A stretch of 64,000 bases of DNA from Ligilactobacillus apodemi DSM 16634 = JCM 16172 (GCF_001434405.1 NZ_AZFT01000009.1:20594-84593), one strand, 5' to 3'. Counted from the first letter of the stretch, positions 27,032-36,414 are shown. A program made the numbers and translations. The notes: generated by a model from the letters alone, not told the origin.

Positions 27032-28072
27032 ATGAAAACTGCAATTTTTGAAAAAGCAGGCCAGATGATCATCGAAGATGTTCCAAAACCAGTACTTGAA
27101 GAAGACGACGATGTGATCATTAAAGTTGTCCGTGTTTGTGGTTCTGATCTCTGGGCATATGCTCACGGTGACGATAAGGAAGCTCATTCTGAAAATAGTG
27201 GCCATGAAGCTTTAGGGATCGTAGAAGAGATCAGCTCGGCGATCACTACGGTCAAACCAGGCGATTTTGTGATCGTACCTTTTACCCACGGTTGTGGTCA
27301 TTGCGATGCTTGTCTTGCTGGTTTTGATGGCACTTGTGACAACCGTCCTGGCTATAGTAACTGGTCTGGTGGTTTTCAAGCCGAATATGTTCGGTTCCAT
27401 TATGGTAACTGGGCTTTAGTCAAGGTCCCTGGCAAACCAGCCGATTATACGGAAGGTATGCTCAGATCCTTGCTGACGTTAGCCGATGTCATGCCAACTG
27501 GCTACCATGCTGCCCGAGTTGCAGATGTTAAACGAGGCGATAAAGTGGTCGTGATCGGTGATGGCGCTGTTGGTCAATGTGCTGTGATCGCCGCTAGAAT
27601 GCGCGGCGCTTCACAGATAGTTCTCATGAGCCGCCATAAAGATCGCCAAGAAATGGCTTTAGCATCAGGAGCAACTGCAGTAGTCGCTGAACGTGGACCT
27701 GAGGGGATCGAAAAAGTCCGTGAGATCTTAGGTGGTGGCGCAGATGCTGCCCTTGAATGTGTTGGGACTGAAGCTTCGATCGATCAAGCACTAGGAGTCT
27801 TACACAATGGTGGGCGAATCGGTTATGTTGGCGTACCACATTATAATAATCGTCCTTTAGGTTCAACTTTCGCCCAAAACATTATGATCGGTGGGGGGTC
27901 TGCTTCCGTGACGACTTATGATAAACAGATCTTATTAAAGGCCGTTCTTGATGGTGATATCGATCCAGGCCGGGTCTTTACTAAAACTTATAGCTTGGAT
28001 GATATCGATCAAGCTTATAAAGACATGCAAAATCGACAAACGATCAAATCAATGCTTGTGATCGCTGAGTGA
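27032..28072 (+). CDS. Zinc-dependent alcohol dehydrogenase family protein
   Basis: A 346-aa medium-chain dehydrogenase/reductase. The catalytic zinc ligands are in RVCGSDLW (Cys) and SGHEALG (His-Glu); four cysteines in GCGHCDACLAGFDGTCDN form the structural zinc site; the Rossmann motif is VVIGDGAVGQCAV. It oxidises an alcohol or reduces an aldehyde with NAD(P). GATGCTCGG-type specificity cannot be judged. GGTGGAGGTAGATTTT precedes the ATG; a longer frame from 26903 would have a non-conserved extension. It is a single gene followed by a terminator. Confidence 0.88.
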   Translation: MKTAIFEKAGQMIIEDVPKPVLEEDDDVIIKVVRVCGSDLWAYAHGDDKEAHSENSGHEALGIVEEISSAITTVKPGDFVIVPFTHGCGHCDACLAGFDGTCDNRPGYSNWSGGFQAEYVRFHYGNWALVKVPGKPADYTEGMLRSLLTLADVMPTGYHAARVADVKRGDKVVVIGDGAVGQCAVIAARMRGASQIVLMSRHKDRQEMALASGATAVVAERGPEGIEKVREILGGGADAALECVGTEASIDQALGVLHNGGRIGYVGVPHYNNRPLGSTFAQNIMIGGGSASVTTYDKQILLKAVLDGDIDPGRVFTKTYSLDDIDQAYKDMQNRQTIKSMLVIAE

Positions 28073-28101
28073 TCACAAATCTCAATACCATATGCGCTTT
28101 A

Positions 28102-28133
28102 TTCTCGTGACCTGACTAAGGTCACGATTTTTT
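28102..28133 (+). terminator. Intrinsic terminator
   Basis: TCGTGACC and GGTCACGA form an 8-bp stem with an 8-base loop, followed by six T residues, 30 bases after the alcohol dehydrogenase gene. Confidence 0.85.
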
Positions 28134-28212
28134 ATGCCTAAAATATCTTCACGATCATCTGTAAAAAATGTAAATGCACATAAACTATTTAACGACCTCG
28201 CAATTCCTATTA

Positions 28213-28239
28213 TTATGTAAAAAGACGATTTTTACATAA
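28213..28239. promoter_or_regulatory. Perfect 11-bp palindrome (orphan operator?)
   Basis: TTATGTAAAAA and TTTTTACATAA flank the 5-base core GACGA. It sits in a 1.25-kb stretch without an intact gene (28073-29327). It resembles a dimeric repressor site, but no regulator or start codon is adjacent. Apart from this and the decayed gene at 28.4-29.0 kb I see nothing else in the stretch. Confidence 0.35.
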
Positions 28240-28402
28240 ATAATGGAGTTATTTTAAGCACCATTTTCATCCTAATATTTGATTTATCACTAACGACCAA
28301 ACCATAATTGTATTTTGCTCAAAATGCTAACAAGAAGAACTCAAGACAAGACCACGCTTTTACAAAGCTAGTTCAAAAATCTCAACATTTATTCCTAAAA
28401 CA

Positions 28403-28960
28403 CTACTTGATCGCCCGTAATTTACCACACAATACCCAAACACTAAACAAGATCATATAGCCAGCTAAAACCATATGTGTTCCGTTGATACTTGGGAATT
28501 CATACAGATTTAGTCTGTGAGCAACGTACGCAGTTAAAATATCTTGTACTCCCGCACTTTTTAAGAAGATAAATAAACTTGACCACATTACCAATTATGA
28601 AAGTAGCCCACCAACAGCTAAATAATAATAATTGCTGATATATGAAATTTGATAATTTTTAGTTTGGAGCTCATATTCTGTGAGCGCCATATTATTTATT
28701 TCTTTAGCAAATACTCTGATCAAAAAGATCCCCCTCGCATACGTGGGTAACCAAACTGTCAGCCCGATCCCTAAAATCGTCAATAGTAAACTAATAGTAA
28801 GTGGCTCAGCCTTACTATGGCTGATGACCAACTTTGTAAAAGCCTTGCCCAAAATCACTGCAAGTATATATACTACAATGACCCGAGCATATAGCTACCG
28901 TATTGTGCGCCCACAAAGATCGTACTATATATACTCCAATTATTGGCCACAAACACCATA
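28403..28960 (-). pseudogene. Decayed integral membrane protein gene
   Basis: Two collinear frames share the same phase and are separated by a single TAA (28604-28606 region): an upstream 87-aa part with GIGLTVWLPTYARGIFLIRV and a downstream 63-aa part ending WVLCGKLRAIK. Further upstream, short coding-like pieces in two frames (GAQYGSYMLGSL) continue to about 28960 with stops at both junctions. The whole reads as a small multi-helix membrane protein broken by at least one nonsense change and upstream frameshifts. I do not recognise the family. Confidence 0.6.
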
Positions 28961-29327
28961 AAAAAGTGCCATACGTGTGCTTAATGGTGCTTTAGTTTTA
29001 CTTTTTTGACGCCAGTTTAGCATTTCTTTTCATGGATCGATCACCTTTGTACAAAATCGTATTTTTCAATCTGATATTGAAATCAATTGAATCATCATCC
29101 CTTTTACTTACATATAGTATGTAAAGATCATCTATCTTATTTTACGTCTTTATCAAGTCTGATACAACAGCTAGCACCCTTATAGTAATTACATAAATAA
29201 GACCCATAGCTCAAATCATCGAAATCAAAATCACGACCATAAACTTAGTAAAAACATGCTCGCAAGTCAAAGAACATGAATTATTTTTGTAACCGTTTTA
29301 TCATAAAAGTAAAGGATGGTGATCAAC

Positions 29328-30038
29328 ATGACAAACACTTGGATCTACAAGCAATTATTTACAAATTGGAAGAAATTTGAAGTTATTTACGTCAGCATTT
29401 TGATTTTGATTCAGCTATTAGTCTTTTTTGTCGTTCCAGATAGTCTGATCGGTATGATCTCTGGGGTAACAGGAACCTTATCGCTAGTTTATGGGATGAA
29501 AGGACGCAAGATCGCCTTTATTTTCGGGACGATCCAGTGTTTGGCGATGACTTATATTGCCTGGATCAGCCACGCCTATGGATCATTTGCGATGGATATC
29601 TTTTATGTTATTTCACAACCTATCGGCTGGTTTATGTGGGGTCATGAGCAAGCAACGCGTCGTTTTTCATCAGCTAACCGTAAAAAAATTTTTGTCGGGG
29701 CATTTATCGCTTGGCTGATCGGCTGGTGGATCTTAGCGTTATTACACGGACAATTACCATATTTTGATTCGATCAATTTCGTTATCAGTTTCATTGCTCA
29801 ACTGCTCTACATCTTAAAATACCAAGAAAACTGGTCGCTTTGGATCGTAGTCAATATTGCTAATATTCTCTATTGGTCGATCTTAAGCATTCAAGTCATA
29901 ACTGGCGCAACAGCTATTGGTTCTTTAGGTACCTACCTCTCACAAGTTGCTTTGCAAGCAGCCTTACTCTTTAATTCGATTTATGCAACTAAAGTCTGGG
30001 CTAGTGGAGAAGCCGATAATGAAGGGGGAACTAAATAA
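29328..30038 (+). CDS. pnuC: Nicotinamide mononucleotide/riboside transporter PnuC
   Basis: A 236-aa, seven-to-eight-helix transporter of the PnuC (SWEET-like) family that takes up nicotinamide riboside for NAD synthesis by facilitated diffusion. Typical features are the N-terminal NTWIYKQLFTNWKKFEVIY, SGVTGTLSLVYGMKGRKIAFIFG, PIGWFMW and the C-terminal NWSLWIVVNIANILYW. The ATG at 29328 was chosen, 12 bases after AAAGG, since the earlier ATG overlaps that ribosome binding site. It is monocistronic. No riboswitch is evident upstream. Confidence 0.92.
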   Translation: MTNTWIYKQLFTNWKKFEVIYVSILILIQLLVFFVVPDSLIGMISGVTGTLSLVYGMKGRKIAFIFGTIQCLAMTYIAWISHAYGSFAMDIFYVISQPIGWFMWGHEQATRRFSSANRKKIFVGAFIAWLIGWWILALLHGQLPYFDSINFVISFIAQLLYILKYQENWSLWIVVNIANILYWSILSIQVITGATAIGSLGTYLSQVALQAALLFNSIYATKVWASGEADNEGGTK

Positions 30039-30119
30039 CACAACTCAGTAAACATTATCAACTATCTCGGGGAGCGTAAAAAAGCAAGGCTCACGACTTT
30101 TTTGACCACAATTTGCATA

Positions 30120-30390
30120 GATACATCACTGCCTTATCACAAGACAAGCATGACTAACACGATAATTACCAACGTCTTTATAGTTCACACGTTTCCAAAC
30201 AAACTGCCTAGTTTTGTGCTTAACTTTTTTCTTTTGCTCTTCTTTGGTCAACTTTTCTAGTCCCTTGTCTAGGATTCTTAGCGGTATTTGTGTCTCTGAT
30301 GTGGAATTTACCGCGTTCAGAGCATATCCATTTTCTATATTCTTGAATATTGGCGTTAAAAATATCTATATAATTTTTGAATTTTACTAG
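30120..30390 (-). pseudogene. Unidentified basic protein remnant
   Basis: Translated on the minus strand, 30390-30220 gives an open stretch with IQEYRKWICSERGKFHIRD, and a second frame then continues as KKKVKHKTRQFVWKRVNYKD to a stop near 30125. The two parts look like one basic, possibly nucleic-acid-binding protein broken by a frameshift, with no start codon. I cannot name the family. It lies directly left of the first gpmA-flank repeat. Confidence 0.4.
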
Positions 30391-30405
30391 CTAGCTGAAT
30401 ACTCG

Positions 30406-30536
30406 GGTATTTAAGGGCCTTAGGGTAGATATTTGAACTTATCTCCCACCAATCCCCCTAGCATTTGTCCGAAGTTGACATCAATTCGTCACAATATACC
30501 AAAAGCGCGGTCTCACTAGGAGATCACGCTTTTTTA
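30406..30536. repeat. gpmA-flank repeat, copy 1
   Basis: From GGTATTTAAGGGCC to ATCAATTCGTCA this is nearly identical to copy 2 at 36417 and clearly related to copy 3 at 39112. It ends in a hairpin (AAAGCGCGGTCTC with GAGATCACGCTTTTTT) like the gpmA terminator. Relative to copy 2 it lacks about 10 bases between two CGTCA repeats. No gpmA coding sequence follows here. Confidence 0.85.
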
Positions 30537-30617
30537 GAGATGAGAATAAAACAGATTTACCAGCACTTACCACTTGTTGGATCCCTAAATGGAACTAAGA
30601 TTCCGTTACCGATCGCA

Positions 30618-30850
30618 TTATTTTAGAAATAAAACCTTAACTAACTCAATAAAGATATTAGCTAAGGGCATAAATGAACTAAAATGATCCAGTCAGCGTC
30701 TTCCCACATCAGCATACTACTGGTAGTAACGACCGAATTAACTATATACCCCCTAACGATCACTAGGAGCATCCCTAGAAGCATTAGCGCCAAAAATTTT
30801 ATTAAAAGTATAGCCTCCGTGACTTTAGCAAGCAATTTTCTAAGAATAGC
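30618..30850 (-). pseudogene. Decayed small membrane protein gene
   Basis: On the minus strand an open stretch reads LRKLLAKVTEAILLIKFLAL and on to MLMWEDADWIILV, then shifts frame to FMPLANIFIELVKVLFLK and a stop at 30618-30620. Upstream pieces (VKSSRSTKK) are in yet another frame. It looks like a two-to-four-helix membrane protein destroyed by at least two frameshifts. Together with the flanking sequence it fills 30540-31110, where I see no other gene. Confidence 0.45.
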
Positions 30851-31119
30851 TATTTTTTAGTACTTCTACTACTTTTCACAACTATTTCCAAATGTCAAAA
30901 CACATAAATCAAATGATACTAAAACACTATATTATATTTTAATAACCAAAAAAATAATCTTAATATAATTAACTTACAATAAGCTATGTATAGGGAAAAA
31001 ACATCTGCAAACACCATAGGAAATAATGATAACTGAATATCATCAAGGAGGATCGCTCACAGGAAATCTTCCGTCAATTCGGTAGATATTGGGAATTAAA
31101 GATATAAAGGAAAATGTAC

Positions 31120-31341
31120 ATGAAATTTAAAGTCTTACAGAAAATTCAAATAGTGTTGCTTTTCGTGTTTCTCATCTTACATCTTTTATTACATACTTTC
31201 AACTTTCATCCAGAACTTTTGCTTGCCCTCACAATTGGTATGACATTTTTGGAAAATAATCGCTCATCACTTTTTCTCTTTAGTTGTCTTGAGTTGATGA
31301 CATTATCTACGGTTGTGTATTTCATTGCTAGCATAACGTAA
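31120..31341 (+). CDS. Small hydrophobic protein, 73 aa
   Basis: A small membrane protein with two or three hydrophobic segments (VLLFVFLILHLLLH near the N-terminus, and a C-terminal LMTLSTVVYFIASI). I used the second ATG, 9 bases after AAAGG. No family is recognised. A hairpin (CGTAAATG / CATTTACG, 31398-31429) follows and may terminate it. It lies in the decayed segment between repeat copies 1 and 2; it may be an immunity-type or orphan protein, but nothing in the sequence shows this. Confidence 0.45.
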   Translation: MKFKVLQKIQIVLLFVFLILHLLLHTFNFHPELLLALTIGMTFLENNRSSLFLFSCLELMTLSTVVYFIASIT

Positions 31342-31468
31342 ATTATGTCAAAGAACGGGGAACTTTTAACTTTTTTATTTATAGTATAGAAAACGATCGT
31401 AAATGAACAATTTTTAAAGTCCATTTACGGCCGTATTTTGGAGAATTATGTCACAACTCTTAGTTTCA

Positions 31469-31859
31469 TTATTTGTCCCAGTAAATATCTTCTTTAGCTT
31501 GATCGTTTGAAAATAGCCAAACTTCAGCGATCTTACCATCTTTGATCTTGAAAAGGTCGATCCCATTCATGTCAAGATCATCCTCATCTTCACGTTCGGC
31601 TTTAAAAGTCACATTGGCCGCTACCAGATCATCATTATCGGGAGACCCAATTAGTTAAAACTCTAAACGTACCATTAGTCGAAGCTCCAAAACTTGCTAA
31701 ATGAGCCCCTAAAACTTCTTTACCCACGATCTTGCCTGATAATTTATTTTTGCCCGGTTGATGCCAAATAATATCATCTGCCATCGTCTTAAAAACTGCT
31801 TCAAAATCCCCTGCTATCAAAGCTTCGTTGTAAGCGTTAAACATATCTAAATTACTCAT
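31469..31859 (-). pseudogene. SnoaL-like (NTF2-fold) protein, frameshifted
   Basis: The N-terminal part, MSNLDMFNAYNEALIAGDFE then DDIIWHQPGKNKLSGKIVG, follows GGAGGAAATCGAT and matches SnoaL-like small-molecule cyclase/isomerase folds. Near 31640-31645 the frame is lost after NWV; the other frame continues PDNDDLVAANVTFKAER and ends EVWLFSNDQAKEDIYWDK with a stop at 31469-31471. One inserted base or two lost bases explain it. The gene is divergent from the HxlR remnant, a pairing often seen for regulator and target. Confidence 0.75.
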
Positions 31860-32047
31860 ATCGATTTCCTCCAAATACTTTTATTTTGAAACTGTTCTAC
31901 TATTTTAATATAATAAAATTAGTAATTAATTTGAAGTACTATATTTAAGTAAAGTTACTAACTTTTTCGCTAGTATTCACTGTCGCCAACAAAAATAAAA
32001 TGAGAAAAATTTGTCTAATATATCTAATGAGTCTGACCCTTTATTTA

Positions 32048-32357
32048 TGATTTGTCCTTTTACGACCACAAGTAGAGTTGTTTCTGGAAAATATGCCTTA
32101 AAGGATGGACCAAAACGTTTCGGACAGCTAAAAAATTACTCCCCAATATTGCCGAAACCACTCTCACCAAACAATTACGTCAATTAGAAAAAGATAAATT
32201 GATAAAACATCAAGTCTATCCAGAGGTCCCTCCACAAGTTGAATATCGCTTGAGCTCACAAGGAAAAGCCTTCAAAAAAGTACTCGACAGCATCGAGGAA
32301 TGGGGGACAATTATATCAAATATCTCCAACAAACCGATAATTAAGCAGCGCTTTTAA
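32048..32357 (+). pseudogene. HxlR family regulator, degraded
   Basis: The frame LKDGPKRFGQLK carries the HxlR recognition-helix entry motif, then a frameshift leads into LPNIAETTLTKQLRQLEKDK and VYPEVPPQVEYRLSSQGKAF, both strongly typical of HxlR winged-helix regulators, ending at a stop at 32355-32357. The N-terminal 25-30 residues are shortened by an apparent internal deletion after ICPF. A terminator (AAGCAGCG / CGCTGCTTTTTT, to 32376) overlaps the end. It is divergent from the SnoaL-like pseudogene. Confidence 0.75.
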
Positions 32358-32477
32358 TAAGCACGCTGCTTTTTTGTTTATTACAATGTTCAGTCTGAAG
32401 CGACCATTATGTGCTCTATCGGATACTTCCTCTAAAATATCGCAGATCTTATCTATCACTGAGCAGCTGTAAGCAAA

Positions 32478-32740
32478 TCAATATATTCTCGCTTTAAAAT
32501 TACTTGCTCTATATAATAGTTTAAGAAGACTTCTTGCAAATTTTTGACGAGCTGAACTTGCAAACATTTCTTTTAACATTTTTCCATCGAATTTATCTAC
32601 TCCCCTTCCAATCTCTACTTTATTTAATAAGTATGAAGATAGTTTTTGAAACTCTTTTGGTATGGTTTGGATCATTTCTTCAGCATCATCTTCAATAAAC
32701 GGTCCAAAAACAGCTTATTCGATATTTAATTTTTCAACTC
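32478..32740 (-). pseudogene. Unrecognised gene with an in-frame stop
   Basis: The minus strand reads VEKLNIE, a TAA, then AVFGPFIEDDAEEMIQTIPK and on to KLLYRASNFKARIY before a stop at 32478. The part after the stop is 65 aa counted from its first ATG. The continuity of phase and composition suggests one gene of about 90 codons broken by a nonsense codon. No family is recognised. Confidence 0.4.
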
Positions 32741-32884
32741 CATCCTTTATTTTACTCTAATATGGTTGGGATCGAATTAGCTACATTCTACTCTTAATAT
32801 AATTGATTTTTTAAATATTTTATTAGAATTTATTTTTTTGTATAATATCAATTGTTGCTTAAATGCAAAAGGGAGGCTATCAAA

Positions 32885-33742
32885 TTGAAGAATTTCGGTG
32901 AAGTTTTTAAATCTTTTAGAGAAAGCAAAAATATGTCTCTTCGTGAAGTCGCAGGTGATGATTCTTCAGCATCTCAAATTTCACGATTTGAACGAGGAAA
33001 AACAGCACTTAACATTGAAACTTTTTATCATTGTTTACATGCAATGAATATCTCTATGTATGAATTTGAAAATAAATATAATGAATATAATCACATAGAT
33101 AGTATTATATATGACACTAAAATATCAGATGCTTATCTTGAAGGCAATATATCAAAATTAACTGCTATTTTAAATAATGTACTTGAATCCAATGAAAAAA
33201 CAGCCAAGTTAAATTCCATAGCGATAAAAATTAGGATATATATGTGTGATAACTCCAAAAAAGTACATAAAAAAGACATTGAATATCTGAGTGATTATCT
33301 TTTTTCTATTGACGATTGGAGTAGATATGAAATCTGGCTTTTCAGCAATTCCATATTTGTATTACCCTCTAAAACACTAGAAGTTTTAGGTAAAGAAGTA
33401 GCAAACAGTTTACATTTCCATAAAATATCAGAAGATTACAAAAGGAAAGTTCATATAATCCTTCTAAAAATCATTAATTGTTTTTTAGAACGCAATGATC
33501 TAGACTTATCACTAAAATTTATTAATTACATTGAAAATATTAATGTCCCTGAGTCAGAAATGTATATCAGGATATTTTACAAATATTCTAAATTAGTTTA
33601 TTTATATAGAATAGGAGAGATATCTTCTCTATCCGAATTAACTAAAATAATAGATTTTTTGGAATTTATTGATTGCTTTGGTACTATCAGAACAATCAAA
33701 AGTCACTTAGATAAATTGCAAATTTGCAACGAAATTTTGTAA
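32885..33742 (+). CDS. Rgg/GadR/MutR family transcriptional regulator
   Basis: A 285-aa regulator with an N-terminal helix-turn-helix (residues 1-65; KSFRESKNMSLREVAGDDSS and ASQISRFERGKTALNIETF) and a C-terminal helical repeat domain typical of Rgg proteins, which usually bind short hydrophobic signalling peptides. TTG at 32885 follows GGGAGG by 7 bases and gives the usual Rgg N-terminus (KNFGEVFK). TATAAT lies at 32840-32845. The gene is noticeably AT-rich, like the whole segment. It precedes a truncated M16 peptidase and an ABC exporter. Rgg genes commonly control adjacent bacteriocin or peptide clusters; no short hydrophobic peptide frame was found next to it. Confidence 0.88.
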   Translation: MKNFGEVFKSFRESKNMSLREVAGDDSSASQISRFERGKTALNIETFYHCLHAMNISMYEFENKYNEYNHIDSIIYDTKISDAYLEGNISKLTAILNNVLESNEKTAKLNSIAIKIRIYMCDNSKKVHKKDIEYLSDYLFSIDDWSRYEIWLFSNSIFVLPSKTLEVLGKEVANSLHFHKISEDYKRKVHIILLKIINCFLERNDLDLSLKFINYIENINVPESEMYIRIFYKYSKLVYLYRIGEISSLSELTKIIDFLEFIDCFGTIRTIKSHLDKLQICNEIL

Positions 33743-33806
33743 AACATTATTCATGCTAAGATAATGTTGTGCTCAACATTAGAGAGCTAAATTCTTTCTA
33801 ATGCTG
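33743..33806 (+). repeat. Two inverted repeats after the Rgg gene
   Basis: AACATTA...TAATGTT (33744-33768) and CATTAGA...TCTAATG (33778-33804) lie in the 80-base gap before the peptidase remnant. Neither has a proper T-run; they may be regulatory or a weak terminator. Confidence 0.4.
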
Positions 33807-33825
33807 ACCTACTTAATTTTATGCG

Positions 33826-34677
33826 ATAGAAATAAAATTAGGAACTCAGAAAAAGAAATTCTTTGATTCTTTACGTGAAGATCTATGGTCACCTAATATT
33901 GGGCACCCAATTTTAGGTGATATGATTGATATTTCAAATGTGACAGTTGAGCAGATTAAATATGCTATCCAAGATATATGGAGTAATGAGCAACTCTTTA
34001 TATTATATACTGGTAATTTATCATCCGAAAAGGTACAGAACATTTTCAAATTTTCTGAAATCACTGATCAGGAATTTACCTTCTCTAATTCCTTACTCAT
34101 TGATTCCAAGAGATCAAAACTTCGGACTGAAAAAAAACAATTAGTACTACCCGATAGTAAAATAGTAAATACTTCTCTAGTATACGAATTAGACAGCAAT
34201 CTGGTTTCTAAAAACGGATTATTATTATCTCTACTGAGTAGATTGATTGCATTTGGTGATATGGGATTCCTTTCGCAAGAATTGCGGAATAGTGCTATTC
34301 CAATGTATTATGTCATGACTCTTCCATTATCGTTTAAGTATGAAGATATGTTAATAATTAACTTTGTTACCAAGCAAGAACATACATTTGATATTGTACA
34401 AAAAATACAAAAATCTATTAAAGACATAGATAATCAATTAAACTCTATAGAACCATATTTCGAAATAGCTAAACAAGGTTTGCTCAACGATATAAATAAA
34501 TCACAAAAATCAGATTTTGGTGCTATGAACTATATTGGACAATCTCTTCTTTATAATCATCATCTGGACCGTATGAATGAAACTAATGAAAAAATCAATA
34601 ATATTAGCTTCTTAAATCTAAAAGAACTTTGCAAAGAAAATTCTTTTAGATGTAGAACCTGCATACTTTACCGCTAA
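33826..34677 (+). pseudogene. M16-type (insulinase-like) peptidase, 5'-truncated
   Basis: The frame opens after a TAG near 33826 and reads EIKLGTQKKKFFDSLREDLW, then GHPILGDMIDISNVTVEQIK and LFILYTGNLSSEKV. This is the middle of an M16 family domain (the segment just before and after the helix that follows the zinc site). The HxxEH zinc motif, which should lie upstream, is absent, so the protein cannot be an active M16 protease. An internal ATG at 33922 would give 251 aa. The 3' end may also be shifted: another frame reads LLDVEPAYFTANREEI into the next gene. M16 proteins process or mature peptides in several bacteriocin clusters. Confidence 0.6.
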
Positions 34678-34694
34678 CAGGGAGGAAATAAGCT

Positions 34695-35612
34695 ATGACT
34701 AAACCTATCGAGGTTAACCAGCTTAACTTTAAATATAAAAATAATAGTGACCTTACACTAGAAAATATTAATCTAAGTGTAGACGAAAATGAAATTTTAG
34801 GGATCGTCGGCCCAAATGGTGCTGGGAAATCTACCCTTATAAGCATACTAGAAGGACTACAACACAATTATACTGGTGATGTTAAAATACTTGGATTTGA
34901 TTTGAAAAAAACTCCTTCTTTAGCCCAAAAACAAATCGGCGCACTATTTCAATCTAGTGGTTACTTCGATAATTTAACAGTTGAAGAATCACTTACCCTT
35001 TTTTCTCAGATGTACCATTCATCTATTTCACCCGAAATAGCCCTACAACATATGGATGCACAAGAGCTCTTACCACGAAGGGTCAAAACCTTATCTGGAG
35101 GACAAAAACAAAAATTTGGAATTGCTCTTAGTCTGATCAACAAACCTAAATTATTATTTTTAGATGAACCAACAACGGGACTTGATCCAGATGCGCGTTT
35201 ACATTTATGGAAAACCATTAAACAACTTCAAGGAAAATCAACTATCATTATTTGCTCACACTATTTAGATGAAGTTTCTTATTTATGTGATCGTGTCTGC
35301 TTTATTTATAACGGTAAAGTCTACGCAACCGACACTCCAGATAATTTAATTAAAAAAAGTAAGGCTCATACTCGGATCGAGTTTGATTGCTCAGATACTA
35401 CTGCAGTTATTAATAGTGTAGCTACTCTCAATAAAGAAGATCTCCACTATTTAAACGGAAAAAGATTCTGTATCTCTACCAATGAACCAAGTAGTATCTT
35501 ATCTGCCCTCTATACACTTAAAAAAGTAGTTACAAATATTGATATCAAAAAGCCTACCCTTGATGACGCATACTATAAAATAACCGGTGAAAGCATGGAA
35601 GGAATCATCTAA
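34695..35612 (+). CDS. ABC transporter ATP-binding protein
   Basis: A 305-aa ATPase of the multidrug/bacteriocin-exporter (CcmA/NatA-like) type: Walker A GPNGAGKSTLI (about 38-48), Q-loop ALFQSSGYF, signature LSGGQKQKFGIALSL, Walker B LLFLDEPTTGLDPDAR, H-loop CSHYLDEV. The C-terminal 80 residues form the extra domain usual in this group. AGGGAGGAAATAAGCT precedes the ATG. Its last codon overlaps the permease start (shared ATGA-type junction), so the two form one exporter. The context (Rgg, M16 remnant) suggests peptide export or self-immunity. Confidence 0.92.
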   Translation: MTKPIEVNQLNFKYKNNSDLTLENINLSVDENEILGIVGPNGAGKSTLISILEGLQHNYTGDVKILGFDLKKTPSLAQKQIGALFQSSGYFDNLTVEESLTLFSQMYHSSISPEIALQHMDAQELLPRRVKTLSGGQKQKFGIALSLINKPKLLFLDEPTTGLDPDARLHLWKTIKQLQGKSTIIICSHYLDEVSYLCDRVCFIYNGKVYATDTPDNLIKKSKAHTRIEFDCSDTTAVINSVATLNKEDLHYLNGKRFCISTNEPSSILSALYTLKKVVTNIDIKKPTLDDAYYKITGESMEGII

Positions 35613-36352
35613 TGAAAAAATATATTACTATGATCCGTTTAATATTACTAAACGAATTACGCAATCGCGAAGCTATAATCTTCTCACTTCTCTTACCTAT
35701 TGCTATTTTAGTCCTGATCGGTGAATCAGATAAAAGTCAAATACCATATATTTATTCTGGTGTTATTTGCATCGCATTTGGTTCTATCGCACTGATAGGG
35801 GTCGCCTCTCAAGTAACAAGCCTTCGAGAAAATGGGATCTTAAAGCGTGTAAAATTGACTGAGTTATCTTTGAATAAATTTATATATTGTATATACATTA
35901 GTCAAATATTCTTCATGTTAGGACAATTGATAATAATTACCCTTATCGCTATATTTGTATATGATCTTAAATTTAAGATAGATAAACAGTTTTTATTCGG
36001 AGTTGCCGTACAAACCGTTTTAGGAATGCTATCCTTAATAGCTATTGGCATATTAATAGCAATTTTCTCAAAAAATACACGGGCAGCTTCAACTATCGGT
36101 AATACTGTGATCGTTACTATGTTATTTGTGGGAAATACACTTTTTCCTTCAAATGGTTGGCCAAAAACTGTAAAGCAAGTTGTTAAATATTTTCCTATGA
36201 ATAACTTGGGTGATGCACTACGCCGAACACTTATATATAACTCTCAATCAATGGAACATTTCGTATTTCAAACATTGTGCTTATTATCTTGTTTTGTTCT
36301 ATTTTATGTGATCGGTCAATACTTGTTAAATAAAACTGTAACTTCTAATTAA
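35612..36352 (+). CDS. ABC-2 type transporter permease
   Basis: A 246-aa permease with six hydrophobic segments (about 20-38, 47-68, 94-118, 128-155, 162-180 and 222-240), in the ABC-2 family: an N-terminal NELRNREAIIFSLLLPIAIL, RENGILKRVKLTELS and a central LIAIFSKNTRAASTIGN. It pairs with the ATPase overlapping it upstream. It should move a peptide or lipid-like compound outwards or confer immunity. A strong terminator follows, closing the segment before repeat copy 2. Confidence 0.88.
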   Translation: MKKYITMIRLILLNELRNREAIIFSLLLPIAILVLIGESDKSQIPYIYSGVICIAFGSIALIGVASQVTSLRENGILKRVKLTELSLNKFIYCIYISQIFFMLGQLIIITLIAIFVYDLKFKIDKQFLFGVAVQTVLGMLSLIAIGILIAIFSKNTRAASTIGNTVIVTMLFVGNTLFPSNGWPKTVKQVVKYFPMNNLGDALRRTLIYNSQSMEHFVFQTLCLLSCFVLFYVIGQYLLNKTVTSN

Positions 36353-36369
36353 GTATATACCATGCTAGT

Positions 36370-36414
36370 ATAAGATCCATGCTAATTTACAAAAATTTAG
36401 CATGGATCTTTTTA
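36370..36414 (+). terminator. Intrinsic terminator
   Basis: AAGATCCATGCTAA pairs with TTAGCATGGATCTT around a short A/T loop, followed by T residues, 20 bases after the permease gene. Confidence 0.85.

Noticed and set aside
29288..29303. cre-like TGTAACCGTTTTATCA before pnuC
   Set aside because: The conserved CA end does not fall at the right spacing, so only 12 of 14 positions fit with both of the last two wrong.
30039..32800. An insertion sequence or prophage in the decayed stretch
   Set aside because: No DDE transposase, integrase, terminal inverted repeats or phage genes were found by reading; only gene remnants and the gpmA-flank repeat.
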